From the NCBI RefSeq assembly GCF_038008325.1, contig NZ_JBBOYW010000001.1, positions 920,001 to 984,000 on the forward strand: a stretch of 64,000 bases of DNA, given 5' to 3'. The translations under genes and the position numbers were made by a program. Positions 9,285-18,253 of this stretch are shown here, piece after piece (position 1 is the first letter of the stretch; the number at the start of each line of letters is the position of its first letter). The notes below the pieces were generated by a model. It made no database searches. It was not told the DNA's origin and saw only the letters and a program-made list of their open reading frames with translations. This stretch comes from Lysinibacillus sp. FSL K6-0232. GTDB taxonomy: Bacteria > Bacillota > Bacilli > Bacillales_A > Planococcaceae.

Positions 9285-9600
9285 CTTATGATGTATTCTG
9301 GAAATTTTAGTATGATATAAAAGCTAGTATCTTTTGTAATTTCCGATTATATAGAAAAATTTAAAAATTTACTAGATAGTGAGGAAAATAAAAAGTTCTA
9401 AATAGTGTATATTTCTAATTGGTAAAAGGGTGTTGATCATAAAGCAATAACTATGTTATGTCATCATAAATATTTTTGCAGAAAAAGAATTTTAATGCTG
9501 TTTCATAGAATTATTTGTTTTGTTCTGTAGCTGTTAATTATTTTTCTAAAATTATAATAGACAGAAAATTCCTACAGATGTAGAATAGGTGACATGGGGG
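9285..9600. other. Divergent intergenic region between the sensor kinase and lrgA
   Basis: About 316 AT-rich bases that must hold promoters for both directions. A possible plus-strand -10 (TATAAT at 9553-9558) lies about 45 bases before lrgA, with a weak -35 (CTGTTA at 9531). No riboswitch, RNA gene or coding sequence was recognised. Confidence 0.4.
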
Positions 9601-10053
9601 GTGAAACGTGGCGAAATGTTGAATGAAAATTTTGCTGCAATGTTTTTACGAGCTGTGCGTATCATTGTTCAAATCGGCATACTGAATATTTATTATTACT
9701 TGGGGGTAGGCATTGTATCTTATTTACATATTCCACTTCCAGGCAGTATTGTGGGCTTGCTTTTATTAGCACTTTCACTCATTTTTAAAGTGATTAAGGT
9801 TGAATATATTCAAGATGGTGCTGGCTTTTTAATTGGTGTATTAACACTGTTCTTTATTCCAGCAACAGTAGGTGTTATTGATTATCCAGAGCTATTATCA
9901 GGCACGGGTGTGCTTATTATTTTAGCCGTTATTGCTAGTACATTAATCTCTATTTATGTAACAGGTGTGCTGACACAACTTATTGAGAAAAAAGAGCTGT
10001 CAAAAAAAGAGGCTGTTACAGAGGAAAGGGAGGGGAAATTGACAGTTGATTGA
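9601..10053 (+). CDS. lrgA: LrgA/CidA-family holin-like membrane protein
   Basis: Small membrane protein of the CidA/LrgA family; in B. subtilis the homologous pair (YsbA-YsbB, PftAB) forms a pyruvate transporter. About 150 residues with four hydrophobic helices and the family segment LHIPLPGSIVGLLLLALSL; the ending is charged. The GTG at 9601 is preferred because AGGTGA lies 8 bases upstream; an ATG at 9616 behind GGGGTGA is the alternative. It overlaps lrgB by 8 bases. Lying divergent to a carboxylate-sensing kinase, it may be controlled by that system, although the usual regulator of this family is LytST. Confidence 0.88.
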   Translation: MKRGEMLNENFAAMFLRAVRIIVQIGILNIYYYLGVGIVSYLHIPLPGSIVGLLLLALSLIFKVIKVEYIQDGAGFLIGVLTLFFIPATVGVIDYPELLSGTGVLIILAVIASTLISIYVTGVLTQLIEKKELSKKEAVTEEREGKLTVD

Positions 10054-10723
10054 AGCGATTGTTGTGTTAAGCACAGTTGTAATGTTTATATTATTTACAA
10101 AACTTTATCAGCGCTATCCGCATCCCATTATGATTCCATTGGTGACAACAACAATTGTCAGTGCAGTTATTTTACTTGTATTTGATATCCCATATGCAAC
10201 CTATATGCAAGGTGGGGAGTGGCTACAAAAAATGTTAGGACCAGCAGTTGTTGCACTTGCCTATCCACTTTATAATCAACGAGCAATTATTATGAAATAT
10301 AAATATTCCATTTTATCAGGGCTATTTATTGGGATGATAACAGGCTTAGCGACCATTTTTGTGTTGCTGAAATGGATAGGTGTAAAGGAAAGCTGGATGC
10401 TAACAGCACTGCCGAAATCATTAACAACACCTGTTGGGATGCAGGTAAGTGAAATGATTGGTGGTATTCCACCTTTAACTGCAGTATTTGTGATGATTGC
10501 AGGGTTTGTAGGAGCGATTATTGGCCCACTAGTCATTAAGTATGGCAAGTTGGATACGGCTGTTAGTAGAGGTGTAGCAGTAGGCAGTGCCTCTCATGGT
10601 GTAGGGCTTGTCAAACTAAGAGAATACGGGGAGCAGGAGCTATCAGTTGGTTCATTATCTATGGGCTTAACAGCTGTAATTGGCGCATTTTTCTGTCCAC
10701 TATTTGTTTATTTATTTCTATAA
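10046..10723 (+). CDS. lrgB: LrgB/CidB-family membrane protein
   Basis: Partner of LrgA, 225 residues, TTG start with GGGAGGGG upstream and an 8-base overlap with lrgA. Six or more transmembrane segments are visible. LrgB signatures are present: LGPAVVALAYPLYNQ near residue 60, LPKSLTTPVGMQ near 125, and ASHGVGLVKLREYGEQE near 180. In B. subtilis the pair takes up pyruvate; older literature links it to control of murein hydrolases. Here it lies close to the pyruvate dehydrogenase genes. A terminator follows. Confidence 0.92.
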   Translation: MIEAIVVLSTVVMFILFTKLYQRYPHPIMIPLVTTTIVSAVILLVFDIPYATYMQGGEWLQKMLGPAVVALAYPLYNQRAIIMKYKYSILSGLFIGMITGLATIFVLLKWIGVKESWMLTALPKSLTTPVGMQVSEMIGGIPPLTAVFVMIAGFVGAIIGPLVIKYGKLDTAVSRGVAVGSASHGVGLVKLREYGEQELSVGSLSMGLTAVIGAFFCPLFVYLFL

Positions 10724-10742
10724 AAAAGCTGAGATAATTAGA

Positions 10743-10806
10743 AAAAAACCTAAGCTATATGATAAAACACTTATTTCATGTTTCATCATAGCTTGGTTTT
10801 TTTGTT
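10743..10806. terminator. Terminator between convergent lrgB and speA
   Basis: AAACCTAAGCTATATGATAAAAC pairs imperfectly with GTTTCATCATAGCTTGGTTT and runs into T7 on the plus strand; the A-rich left arm gives a T-run on the minus strand. Confidence 0.8.
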
Positions 10807-10862
10807 TGAGTGCTATGTTTCAATCGCTATATTTTTATCACTAATAAATATAATTATTATAT

Positions 10863-12332
10863 TCAGATAATTGGTTTGCGTTCTTTAATAACGCGAATTG
10901 TTTTTAAAGATGTATCCTCTGGTCCTTGTACTGGTAAGCCAGCTTCAATATTCATTTGAATATAATGAATATTTTCTTGGGTAATTATTTCCCCGGGAAT
11001 AAAAATTGGAATACCAGGAGGATATACCATAATAAATTCTGCACAAATACAGTTATCTGCTTCTGCAAGAGGAACAACCTCTGTATCCGCATAAAAGGCA
11101 TCACGTGGTGACATAGCAAGAGCTGGAATTTCTGGAACATTCACCACTGCCTCCGTAATAGCCGCTTCGGAATCAAATGTTTTTGACATACGGCTAAGTG
11201 CATTGATAAGTAGATTAATTTCCTTTTTAGTATCACCTAATGTTACTAAGCATAAAATATTATATAGGTCAGATAGCTCTACTTCAATATTGGCATTATA
11301 ACGAAGCCACTCCTCAGCTTGATGCCCTGAAATACCTAAATCTTTCACACTAATAAGAAGCTTTAAAGGGTCCATATCATATGTTGCAGATGAATGTAGC
11401 TTTTCTTTACCTGCACATTTTAAATGCGGAATTTGATTAATACGTTTACGTGCATCCTTTGCTAGACGCAATGCATCATCAATTAAATCATACCCATGAA
11501 TGGCTAGCTGACGTCGAGCTGTGTCGAGTGACGCAAGCAATGGATAGGATGTTGATGTAGTCATAAGCATAGAAAAAACAGCTTGTACACGTTTTGCTGA
11601 AACAAGTCCTTCACGCACATTTAAAATGGATGTTTGTGTCATAGAGCCGCCAAGCTTATGTACACTTGTAGCTGCCATATCAGCACCTGCCTCCATTGCT
11701 GAATATGGTAGATCATCATGGAATTTAATGTGTACACCATGTGCTTCATCTACTACTACTGGAATATCGCGGCTGTGAGCGATTTCAACAATACGTTTTA
11801 AGTCAGCCGTAAAGCCATAATAAGTTGGGTTAATAACAAGCACTGCTTTTGTATCTGGATAAGCAGTTAAAGCCTTTTCGACAGCTTCAGGAGATATACC
11901 ATGAGAAATTCCATATTCGCTGTCAACTTCAGGATGAATAAAGATTGGAATTGCACCAGCAAATACAATCGCCGACATAATAGATTTATGAACATTCCGT
12001 GGTACTAGAATTTTATCACCTGGACCAACGACAGTTAGAATCATCGTCATAATAGCGCCACTAGTACCTTGAACGGAAAAGAATGTATGATCAGCACCAA
12101 AGGCCTCCGCTGCAAGATTTTGCGCTTCCTTAATAGCGCCCTTTGGTGAATGTAAATCGTCTAGTGGAGCAATATTAATTAAATCAATTGATAAAACGTT
12201 GTCGCCGACGAATTCTCGGAAAGCAGGGTCCATTCCCTGTCCTTTTTTATGGCCTGGGATATGGAACTGAATAGGATGTCTGTTCCGATGTTTAAGTAAT
12301 ACGTCGAACAATGGAGTCTCTAATTGTGACAA
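10863..12332 (-). CDS. speA: Orn/Lys/Arg decarboxylase family, arginine decarboxylase SpeA type
   Basis: PLP-dependent decarboxylase of the small Bacillus type; makes agmatine from arginine for polyamine synthesis. 489 residues from a TTG at 12332. That start is chosen because GAGGTGG lies 8 bases upstream and the resulting MSQLETPL matches the family N-terminus. Visible are HIPGHKKGQGMDP near residue 30, the substrate and PLP segment SVQGTSGAIMT, VDEAHGVH, and the PLP-binding lysine in SVHKLGGS. The C-terminal domain contains MTPRDAFYA-like (MSPRDAFYA) and YPPGIPIFIPGE. Lysine rather than arginine as substrate cannot be excluded. Position after the pdh operon matches B. subtilis. Confidence 0.92.
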   Translation of the reverse strand: MSQLETPLFDVLLKHRNRHPIQFHIPGHKKGQGMDPAFREFVGDNVLSIDLINIAPLDDLHSPKGAIKEAQNLAAEAFGADHTFFSVQGTSGAIMTMILTVVGPGDKILVPRNVHKSIMSAIVFAGAIPIFIHPEVDSEYGISHGISPEAVEKALTAYPDTKAVLVINPTYYGFTADLKRIVEIAHSRDIPVVVDEAHGVHIKFHDDLPYSAMEAGADMAATSVHKLGGSMTQTSILNVREGLVSAKRVQAVFSMLMTTSTSYPLLASLDTARRQLAIHGYDLIDDALRLAKDARKRINQIPHLKCAGKEKLHSSATYDMDPLKLLISVKDLGISGHQAEEWLRYNANIEVELSDLYNILCLVTLGDTKKEINLLINALSRMSKTFDSEAAITEAVVNVPEIPALAMSPRDAFYADTEVVPLAEADNCICAEFIMVYPPGIPIFIPGEIITQENIHYIQMNIEAGLPVQGPEDTSLKTIRVIKERKPII

Positions 12333-12476
12333 CGCAGGTACCACCTCACTTTATAATATCTAGGAAAACAAATGAATTATAGCACCTAACGACATGAAAA
12401 AATAGACTTTTCACAAAAAATAAAAGGATTTTTTCAGGATAACGAGAAGTTAGTAGCGTATGAAAGGGGAGGTTTT

Positions 12477-13436
12477 ATGAATTGGCATACACGTGTAACA
12501 GAGCTTTTACAGGTGAAATATCCAATTATTCAAGGAGGACTAGCCTATTTAGCATATGCTGATTTGGCAGCAGCTGTGTCGAATGCTGGTGGACTTGGAC
12601 AAATAACTGCCATGAGTTTACGTGATCCCGATTTATTACGGGCGGAAATTCATAAAGTACGCACATTAACAGACAAACCATTTGGTGTAAATTTTGCCAT
12701 TGGTATGCATGGTCAAGGCTATGAGGATATGGTACGTGTTGCTGCTGAGGAGGAAGTACCTGTTGTCACAATGACTGGTGGCAATCCAGCACCTATTTTT
12801 GAATTGCTAGCAGGAACAAATATTAAAAAATTAGTTCTTGTTGCTGCACGAAGACAGGCACAAAAGGCAGAACAGCTTGGAGCGGATGCAGTGATGGTTG
12901 TTGGACAAGAAGGTGGTGGTCATCTTGGGCGTGATGATGTTGGAACAATGGTACTAGTGCCTCAGGTGGTCGATAGTGTGGGCATTCCAGTTATTGCGTC
13001 TGGCGGTATTGGTGATGGTCGAGGCTGGATGGCTGCACATGCATTGGGCGCTGAAGGCATTGAAATGGGCACCCGCTTTATTGCAACAAAGGAATGTGTA
13101 GATGCATCAGAGGCTTATAAAGAGGCACTGCTTGCTAGTACGGAGGCTGATACAACGATTATTAAACGTTCAATCGGTGCACCAGCGCGCGCGCTACGCA
13201 ATGATTTTACAGCAAAGATTTTAGAAATTGAGCAGCAAACGCCGACCTATGAGGCGTTAAAAGATTATATAAGTGGTTCAGCCAATAAACGATTTATTTA
13301 TGATGGTGATACAAGTCAAGGATTTGGTTGGGCTGGTCAGGTGACAGGAATGATTCATGATATACCAACTGTTGAGGAGCTCATCAATCGAATGGTTGCA
13401 GAAGCTGAGGGTATCCGCGTAAAATGGGGGCAATAA
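12477..13436 (+). CDS. Nitronate monooxygenase / FabK-like flavoprotein
   Basis: FMN-dependent TIM-barrel enzyme of the 2-nitropropane dioxygenase superfamily, 319 residues with a strong Shine-Dalgarno (GGGGAGG). Signature elements are YPIIQGGLAYLA at residues 15-26, VNFAIGM near 75, the GQEGGGHLGRDD flavin/catalytic loop near 143, and ASGGIGDGRG near 180. Members detoxify nitronates or act as enoyl-ACP reductase II; the sequence does not separate these clearly. It diverges from speA, and yktA begins 20 bases after its stop, so the two are probably cotranscribed. Confidence 0.88.
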   Translation: MNWHTRVTELLQVKYPIIQGGLAYLAYADLAAAVSNAGGLGQITAMSLRDPDLLRAEIHKVRTLTDKPFGVNFAIGMHGQGYEDMVRVAAEEEVPVVTMTGGNPAPIFELLAGTNIKKLVLVAARRQAQKAEQLGADAVMVVGQEGGGHLGRDDVGTMVLVPQVVDSVGIPVIASGGIGDGRGWMAAHALGAEGIEMGTRFIATKECVDASEAYKEALLASTEADTTIIKRSIGAPARALRNDFTAKILEIEQQTPTYEALKDYISGSANKRFIYDGDTSQGFGWAGQVTGMIHDIPTVEELINRMVAEAEGIRVKWGQ

Positions 13437-13456
13437 CGTAAAGGTGGTTTTGCCAA

Positions 13457-13735
13457 ATGGAATATTCTTATCCGTTTTCAACTGATTGGTCTACAAAGGA
13501 AATTGTAGATGTTGTGCAATTTTTTGAGGGAATTGAACAAGCTTATGAAAAGGGCATTAAGCGTGAGGTAATGCTTGCGAAATATCGTCGCTTTAAGGAA
13601 ATTGTCCCTTCACAAGCTGAGGAAAAATCAATTTTTCGCGAATTTGAAGAGGTAAGCGGCTATAGTAGCTACCCCATTATTAAGCAAACAAAAGAGGCTA
13701 CAGATGGCACGTTAATCAAAGCTGTTTCGAAATAA
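13457..13735 (+). CDS. yktA: UPF0223 family protein YktA
   Basis: Small soluble protein of unknown function, 92 residues, conserved in Bacillales. Family landmarks recalled from B. subtilis YktA are present: [19 protein letters not shown] at the start and [15 protein letters not shown] followed by [11 protein letters not shown]. Start ATG has AAAGGTGG upstream. It forms a unit with the preceding flavoprotein and ends at a terminator; yktB is convergent here rather than following in the same direction. Confidence 0.92.
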   Translation: MEYSYPFSTDWSTKEIVDVVQFFEGIEQAYEKGIKREVMLAKYRRFKEIVPSQAEEKSIFREFEEVSGYSSYPIIKQTKEATDGTLIKAVSK

Positions 13736-13848
13736 AGCTGACCATGATTATATTTTCGCATAAAAAATATATTTGGCACAAAAATAAAATAATAGCAACA
13801 TGCAAGTCTAGTTCTGCCGTTGATAAAAGAGGATTACAACAACATGAA

Positions 13849-13882
13849 ATGGATGTGAGAAAACTCTCACACCCATTTTTTT
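13849..13882. terminator. Terminator between yktA and yktB
   Basis: ATGGATGTGAGA pairs with TCTCACACCCAT (one mismatch on the plus strand, a G-U pair on the minus strand) with a 4-base loop and T7 after it. It lies between convergent genes. No gene is seen in 13736-13930. Confidence 0.8.
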
Positions 13883-13930
13883 GTGTAAAAAAGCGATATG
13901 TTGTATACACTACCTTTACAAAAGTTTCTG

Positions 13931-14557
13931 TTATTTTCCTATAATGACATTGTAAATAGGCAATAAGTGATTAAATGTTTCCTCTATGGTTTGAGCTAGT
14001 TCGTTTGCAGATAATTGAACGGCTTGCTCTTTTGGAATATGTCGACCTACTAAAAATTCACCTTTTTTCACATCACGTAAACGTACTAGCAGTGCATCAA
14101 GCTTGTCCTCCTTGGCTTCTTGAAGGGCAATCGCTGCAGCAGACATATGATCCCCTGACACAATAAAATCATCTGGAAGCTGCTCTAATAATGCTTTATG
14201 AGCAATTAGACGTTCAGCCATTATATTTTTTTGTGGTGCTTCATAAATAATAGCTAAGACGATGAATAAATGTGTGTGCCATAGACCAATCTGAAAGTGA
14301 GGCAATGATTTATAGCCTCGTTTATAGGGAGCAAAGGCAACCCAACTATCTTTTGGAGGATTCACAGTTCTGCGAGCATGTTTGGCAACATGAGAGAAAA
14401 ATTCTTCACCTAATTGACTGGAGAAATAAGTAGAAAAATCTTCACCAAGCTGATGAAATTTTGGACGTACATGGGTATTTAAGGCATCCATTCTTTGTTC
14501 TAAGCCATCTATTGTAAAAACGTTAAAGTCTTTAGTGGTCCATTTTAGTTTTGACAA
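13931..14557 (-). CDS. yktB: UPF0637 family protein YktB
   Basis: Conserved Bacillales protein of unknown function, 208 residues. A TTG start at 14557 is chosen because AAAGGAG lies 9 bases upstream, whereas the ATG 27 bases further out has none. The family pattern recalled from B. subtilis YktB is present: FTKEDF-like (WTTKDFNVFTIDGLEQRMDAL), the VRPKFHQLGEDF segment and SWVAFAPYKRGYKSLPHFQ in the middle. No membrane segment or known catalytic motif is visible. Confidence 0.9.
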   Translation of the reverse strand: MSKLKWTTKDFNVFTIDGLEQRMDALNTHVRPKFHQLGEDFSTYFSSQLGEEFFSHVAKHARRTVNPPKDSWVAFAPYKRGYKSLPHFQIGLWHTHLFIVLAIIYEAPQKNIMAERLIAHKALLEQLPDDFIVSGDHMSAAAIALQEAKEDKLDALLVRLRDVKKGEFLVGRHIPKEQAVQLSANELAQTIEETFNHLLPIYNVIIGK

Positions 14558-14683
14558 TTTTCTTTGCTCCTTTCGATTTATCATGTTTATTTTACAATGA
14601 ATTTGGGAAAAAATCTTATAACAAGAACTTTATCGAATTGAAAAAGTTTTTGTAAAAAAATTAAAAAAAGGAAGTGGTTTTTT

Positions 14684-14881
14684 ATGAAACCAGTTGTGAA
14701 AATTATACGTAAAGTTGACATTGAAAAGCAATATGAGCACATTTTACAATTAGAATTAGACTACGAATTAGCATCTCTCTTCGCAGCGATGAATGACAAT
14801 AATGAAATTGAAATTGAAAAAAGTAAAAAACGTCTGGCTGAGATTCAGATGGAACTGGAAAGTTTGCACGCCTATGCGTAA
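14684..14881 (+). CDS. Small conserved-looking protein of unknown function
   Basis: 65 residues, start ATG with GGAAGTGG upstream, followed by a good terminator, so it is probably a real short gene with its own transcript. The protein is charged and predicted largely helical; residues 22-60 look like a short coiled coil (heptad-like Leu/Ile with many Glu and Lys). It has no membrane segment or cysteines. I do not recognise a family. Confidence 0.65.
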   Translation: MKPVVKIIRKVDIEKQYEHILQLELDYELASLFAAMNDNNEIEIEKSKKRLAEIQMELESLHAYA

Positions 14882-14902
14882 CAACAATCTCATACCTATT
14901 TA

Positions 14903-14946
14903 AAAATCACTTGCTGAATATTCCGACAGCAGGTGATTTTTATTTT
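14903..14946 (+). terminator. Terminator after the 65-residue gene
   Basis: Perfect stem AAAATCACTTGCTG with CAGCAGGTGATTTT (one G-U pair), 10-base loop, T-rich tail. Confidence 0.85.
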
Positions 14947-14973
14947 GACAAAGGGTAAAATAGGTATTACAAC
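14945..14973 (+). promoter_or_regulatory. Putative SigA promoter of suhB
   Basis: Perfect -35 TTGACA, 17-base spacer, then TACAAC as -10, about 115 bases before the suhB start. It abuts the preceding terminator. Confidence 0.5.
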
Positions 14974-15090
14974 ATAATGAAAGTATGTAGATGTCATCAA
15001 GAAGTGAGCTGTTAAGTAATGAGGAAAGGTATATAGCATTCGGTAAAGAAAATAAAGGGCCTTTTCTTATATTCGAAGGGTGGGTTTTTA

Positions 15091-15885
15091 GTGGATTTAC
15101 AACGATTAGATGAATTTGCACAACAAATTATTTTTGAAGCAGGAAGTCGTATTCGAAAGGCCTTTTCGTATAACCTCGTAATTGAAACAAAGTCAGGGGC
15201 AAATGACCTTGTAACAAATATTGATCGAGAAACGGAATTGTTTTTTATTGAACAAATTAAAGCTTTTGATCCAACGCATAAAATTTTAGGGGAAGAAGGA
15301 ATGGGCGAAAAGGTAGAGTCATTGGATGGCATTGTGTGGATTATTGATCCCATCGATGGCACGATGAATTTCGTGAAGCAGCACCGTCATTTTATGATAT
15401 CTATTGGCATTTTTGTGGATGGTATAGGAAAGCTTGGTTACATATTTGATGTCATGCGTGAGGATTTATTTTATGCGGTTGCAGGTCAAGGTGCATGGTA
15501 TAATGATTCACCATTGCGTAAGCTACAAACGATTACAATGGAAGAGGCTGTTATTGGCATTAACGCACATTGGGTAGCGCCTAATCGACATATTCACCAT
15601 GAAAAAGTGATTGATATGATTCGCAAAGTTCGTGGCACACGCTCCTATGGCTCAGCCGCAATGGAAATCGCCTTTGTGGTTAGTGGTAAATTAGATGCCT
15701 ATGTATCCATGCGTCTATCACCATGGGATATTGCTGGCGGTACAATTATTGCGCAGGAAGTCGGCGCTATTGCCACAAATTTACATGGAGCAGGCTTTGA
15801 TTTTCTACATCAGGATACATTTATTATAGCTAACCCTGCCATTCACCAAGAATTATTAGAGAAATACATCGTGCCCTATAAATAG
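15091..15885 (+). CDS. suhB: Inositol monophosphatase family protein (SuhB/YktC)
   Basis: Mg-dependent phosphatase of the inositol monophosphatase superfamily, 264 residues; B. subtilis YktC hydrolyses inositol phosphates and may act on other sugar phosphates. GTG start with GAAGGGTGGG upstream. Metal-site motifs are visible: GEEGMGE near residue 70 and IDPIDGTMNF at about 87-96 (WIIDPIDGTMNFV). The second metal motif SPWDIAGGTII is near residue 210. Cytoplasmic, with no signal peptide. Position next to yktA and yktB matches B. subtilis. Confidence 0.92.
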   Translation: MDLQRLDEFAQQIIFEAGSRIRKAFSYNLVIETKSGANDLVTNIDRETELFFIEQIKAFDPTHKILGEEGMGEKVESLDGIVWIIDPIDGTMNFVKQHRHFMISIGIFVDGIGKLGYIFDVMREDLFYAVAGQGAWYNDSPLRKLQTITMEEAVIGINAHWVAPNRHIHHEKVIDMIRKVRGTRSYGSAAMEIAFVVSGKLDAYVSMRLSPWDIAGGTIIAQEVGAIATNLHGAGFDFLHQDTFIIANPAIHQELLEKYIVPYK

Positions 15886-15932
15886 AAAAAAGTAGTATAA
15901 ACCATTATTAATGGTTTATATTACTTTTTTAT
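15886..15932 (+). terminator. Terminator of suhB
   Basis: AAAAAAGTAGTATAAACCAT pairs with ATGGTTTATATTACTTTTTT around a short loop, directly after the stop codon. Confidence 0.85.
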
Positions 15933-15982
15933 TAGCTGTGAAATGTGATGACTAAATCGATAGTCATGTATATGAAAAACAA

Positions 15983-16012
15983 TTACCACTTTTAGCATAG
16001 TGCATGTACAAT
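15983..16012 (+). promoter_or_regulatory. Putative promoter of the chemoreceptor gene
   Basis: TTACCA and TACAAT separated by 18 bases, with TG right before the -10. No clear SigD motif was seen although chemoreceptors are often SigD-dependent. Confidence 0.35.
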
Positions 16013-16058
16013 AAAATATAAAGGGTATAGGGAAAACTAAAATAGGAAGTGGATAAAA

Positions 16059-17804
16059 ATGAAGGAACAGTACAAAAGCTCTGTTTTTAATAGTATTTTT
16101 ACAAAATTAACCTTATTGATTGTTTGTATTATTATACTAACAGCGGGAGGTATTGGTAGTACAAGCTATTATTTAGCTAAAACAAAGCTTGTAGCAGCAG
16201 GAGAAAGCGATATTAAACATCTTGTTGATACTGCTTTGGTGACATTAACAGTATTAAATGATCAAGTAGAGGCAGGAGAGCTATCGCTTGAAGAAGCACA
16301 AAATAGGGCAAGGGTATTGTTGAATGGTCCACAACTTGCTGAAGGCTATGATTATAAAAATTCTGCATTCCTTTATAAAAAAGATGGCTATTTAGTTGCT
16401 TATAATGCAAATTATGCCGCTGTTCTCCATCCTACAAACCCAATAGGGCATATACCTGATGATACAACAAATCGTGAAAATATGGTGCGTGCTGCACAAG
16501 CCACAAATTCTCAGGAACATTTTCATCATTTTCAGGATGTAGATAGCGACGGCAATCAGGTAACTAAAACTGCCTATATGGTTCAATTTGAGCCATGGGA
16601 TTGGTCTGTTGGAATGAGTGTATTTGATACAACATTCTATGGCGAGCTGAATCAGGTGAAATGGTATATTGCTCTTATCACAATTATTATTACATTCATT
16701 AGTACAGCATTATTTTACCTAACATCACGTAAAAAATTTAAGCTATTAGAAAGTATTTCAATGGCATTTTTACGTATTGTTGAACGTAACATTCAGCCCC
16801 AAACATTGCCAGAATCAAAGGATGAAATTGGTTATCTTGGTAAGTCCTTTAACAATATGCTAGTGCAATTAAGAGATTTAATTGGACGGCTTCAAGAAAC
16901 AAGCAGTAAGGTGGCAGAAACTTCACTGTCTTTATCAGCGATTTCAGAGCAAACGGCTTCTAGTAGTGAAGAGGTTGGAAGAGCGATGAATGATATTGCT
17001 AATGGAACAGTAAACCAAGCAACAGATTTAGAACAAACAACTCAACAAATTGAGCTGCTGAATACATCAATTGAGGCTATGAATCAACAAAACCGTACGA
17101 TTCAAGAAATCACTGCACAGGCGGAGCTAACAGCTAATCAAGGTCAAGCAATGATGCAACGTTTAAAGCAGTCTAATGAACAATCATTAGTTTCCTCTAA
17201 TGAGGTCAGTAAAAATATTACGATTTTACATAATGAAATTGCTGAAATATCTAGAATTACAACAACGATTGAAAGCATTTCATCTGAAACGAATTTATTA
17301 GCATTAAATGCTAGTATTGAGGCGGCACGTGCTGGGGAGCATGGTAAGGGCTTCGCTGTTGTCGCTGAGGAGGTACGGAAGCTGGCGGAGCAATCCAATG
17401 AGGCAACAAAGCAAATTCAAAGTATGATTGCCGCGATTGAAATGGGCGCAGAAAAAACAGTGGATGCTGTAGCAAGCACTATTCAACGCTCACAGCAGCT
17501 AGACACAGTAGTAAATGAAACAGAGCAGGAATTTGGTCATATTATGCAAGCTATTTCAGAAACAACACAGGCAATTACAGTATTCAATCAAGAGCTGGCA
17601 ATGATTACAGAGCAAAATGAAATGATTACACAGGCTGTCCAAAATGTTTCAAGTATTTCAGGTCAAACTGCCGCTGCTGTTGAGGAAATTACAGCATCTA
17701 TTGATGAGCAAATTAGCGCTATTGCACAAGTCGCTATGTCAGCCGAGCATTTAACAGACTTAAGTCAAGCATTAAATGATATTGTAGAGCAATATGAATT
17801 ATAG
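16059..17804 (+). CDS. Methyl-accepting chemotaxis protein with Cache sensor
   Basis: Transmembrane chemoreceptor, 581 residues. Transmembrane helix at about 16-38; extracellular single-Cache domain at about 40-195 ([20 protein letters not shown] and [12 protein letters not shown] are typical); second helix at about 200-222; HAMP at about 223-280. A long coiled-coil signalling domain follows, with the invariant hairpin tip [20 protein letters not shown] and [15 protein letters not shown] near residue 410. It signals to CheA/CheW at the pole. The ligand is unknown; single-Cache receptors of this type often sense small organic acids. It stands alone, with a terminator after it. Confidence 0.95.
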   Translation: MKEQYKSSVFNSIFTKLTLLIVCIIILTAGGIGSTSYYLAKTKLVAAGESDIKHLVDTALVTLTVLNDQVEAGELSLEEAQNRARVLLNGPQLAEGYDYKNSAFLYKKDGYLVAYNANYAAVLHPTNPIGHIPDDTTNRENMVRAAQATNSQEHFHHFQDVDSDGNQVTKTAYMVQFEPWDWSVGMSVFDTTFYGELNQVKWYIALITIIITFISTALFYLTSRKKFKLLESISMAFLRIVERNIQPQTLPESKDEIGYLGKSFNNMLVQLRDLIGRLQETSSKVAETSLSLSAISEQTASSSEEVGRAMNDIANGTVNQATDLEQTTQQIELLNTSIEAMNQQNRTIQEITAQAELTANQGQAMMQRLKQSNEQSLVSSNEVSKNITILHNEIAEISRITTTIESISSETNLLALNASIEAARAGEHGKGFAVVAEEVRKLAEQSNEATKQIQSMIAAIEMGAEKTVDAVASTIQRSQQLDTVVNETEQEFGHIMQAISETTQAITVFNQELAMITEQNEMITQAVQNVSSISGQTAAAVEEITASIDEQISAIAQVAMSAEHLTDLSQALNDIVEQYEL

Positions 17805-17843
17805 CCAATATACAATTGTCCTCTGTAAAGGCGAACGATAACG

Positions 17844-17897
17844 AGAAAAACCAAACTATTACGAAATGTTTTTCGCAAGGTAGTTTGGTTTTTCTTT
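17844..17897. terminator. Terminator between the chemoreceptor gene and ylaF
   Basis: GAAAAACCAAACTA pairs perfectly with TAGTTTGGTTTTTC; T-runs follow on both strands, suiting the convergent arrangement. Confidence 0.85.
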
Positions 17898-17930
17898 AGC
17901 TGAAAGCTTGTTGTTTTGGCTGTATGTTGT

Positions 17931-18116
17931 TTAGAGCAGCCCTTGTGCACGTAGTTTGCGTTTCATTTTAAAGGCTGTCATGAAAATGACACATGTAGCC
18001 ACAATACCTGCAATGATACCAAGGACACTGCTAGCTGCGATTGAATAGCCGATAGAGCACATCGCTAAAATAGCGGCTAATGCATAAATGGCCATAACGA
18101 TTTTTGCACGATTCAT
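17931..18116 (-). CDS. ylaF: Small membrane protein, YlaF-like (DUF5325)
   Basis: 61 residues with two hydrophobic helices (about 7-28 and 30-48) and a basic tail (FKMKRKLRAQG). Identified mainly by position, divergent from typA as in B. subtilis, and by size and topology. Start ATG preceded by GGGGGCTCG on the minus strand. Function unknown. Confidence 0.7.
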   Translation of the reverse strand: MNRAKIVMAIYALAAILAMCSIGYSIAASSVLGIIAGIVATCVIFMTAFKMKRKLRAQGLL

Positions 18117-18182
18117 AGTCGAGCCCCCTATATAAAAATTTGTCGATCAAATATATTTTTTAGAATGATGGAAATTCTAATA

Positions 18183-18212
18183 AGGACATTTCTATCCTTC
18201 TTGTGCTATAAT
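18183..18212 (+). promoter_or_regulatory. Putative extended -10 promoter of typA
   Basis: TGCTATAAT (TG plus perfect -10 at 18207-18212) with AGGACA 18 bases upstream. About 40 bases before the typA start. Confidence 0.5.
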
Positions 18213-18253
18213 ATCACAGTTAAACATTCGAAAAAAGAATATGGAGTGGAATA

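Noticed and set aside
12333-12476. Lysine riboswitch or T-box upstream of speA
   Set aside because: Only about 144 bases lie between the divergent genes, with no specifier, T-box or lysine-aptamer pattern.
13744-13944. Reading frame of 66 codons between yktA and yktB
   Set aside because: It runs through the terminator hairpin and has no ribosome binding site or protein-like composition.
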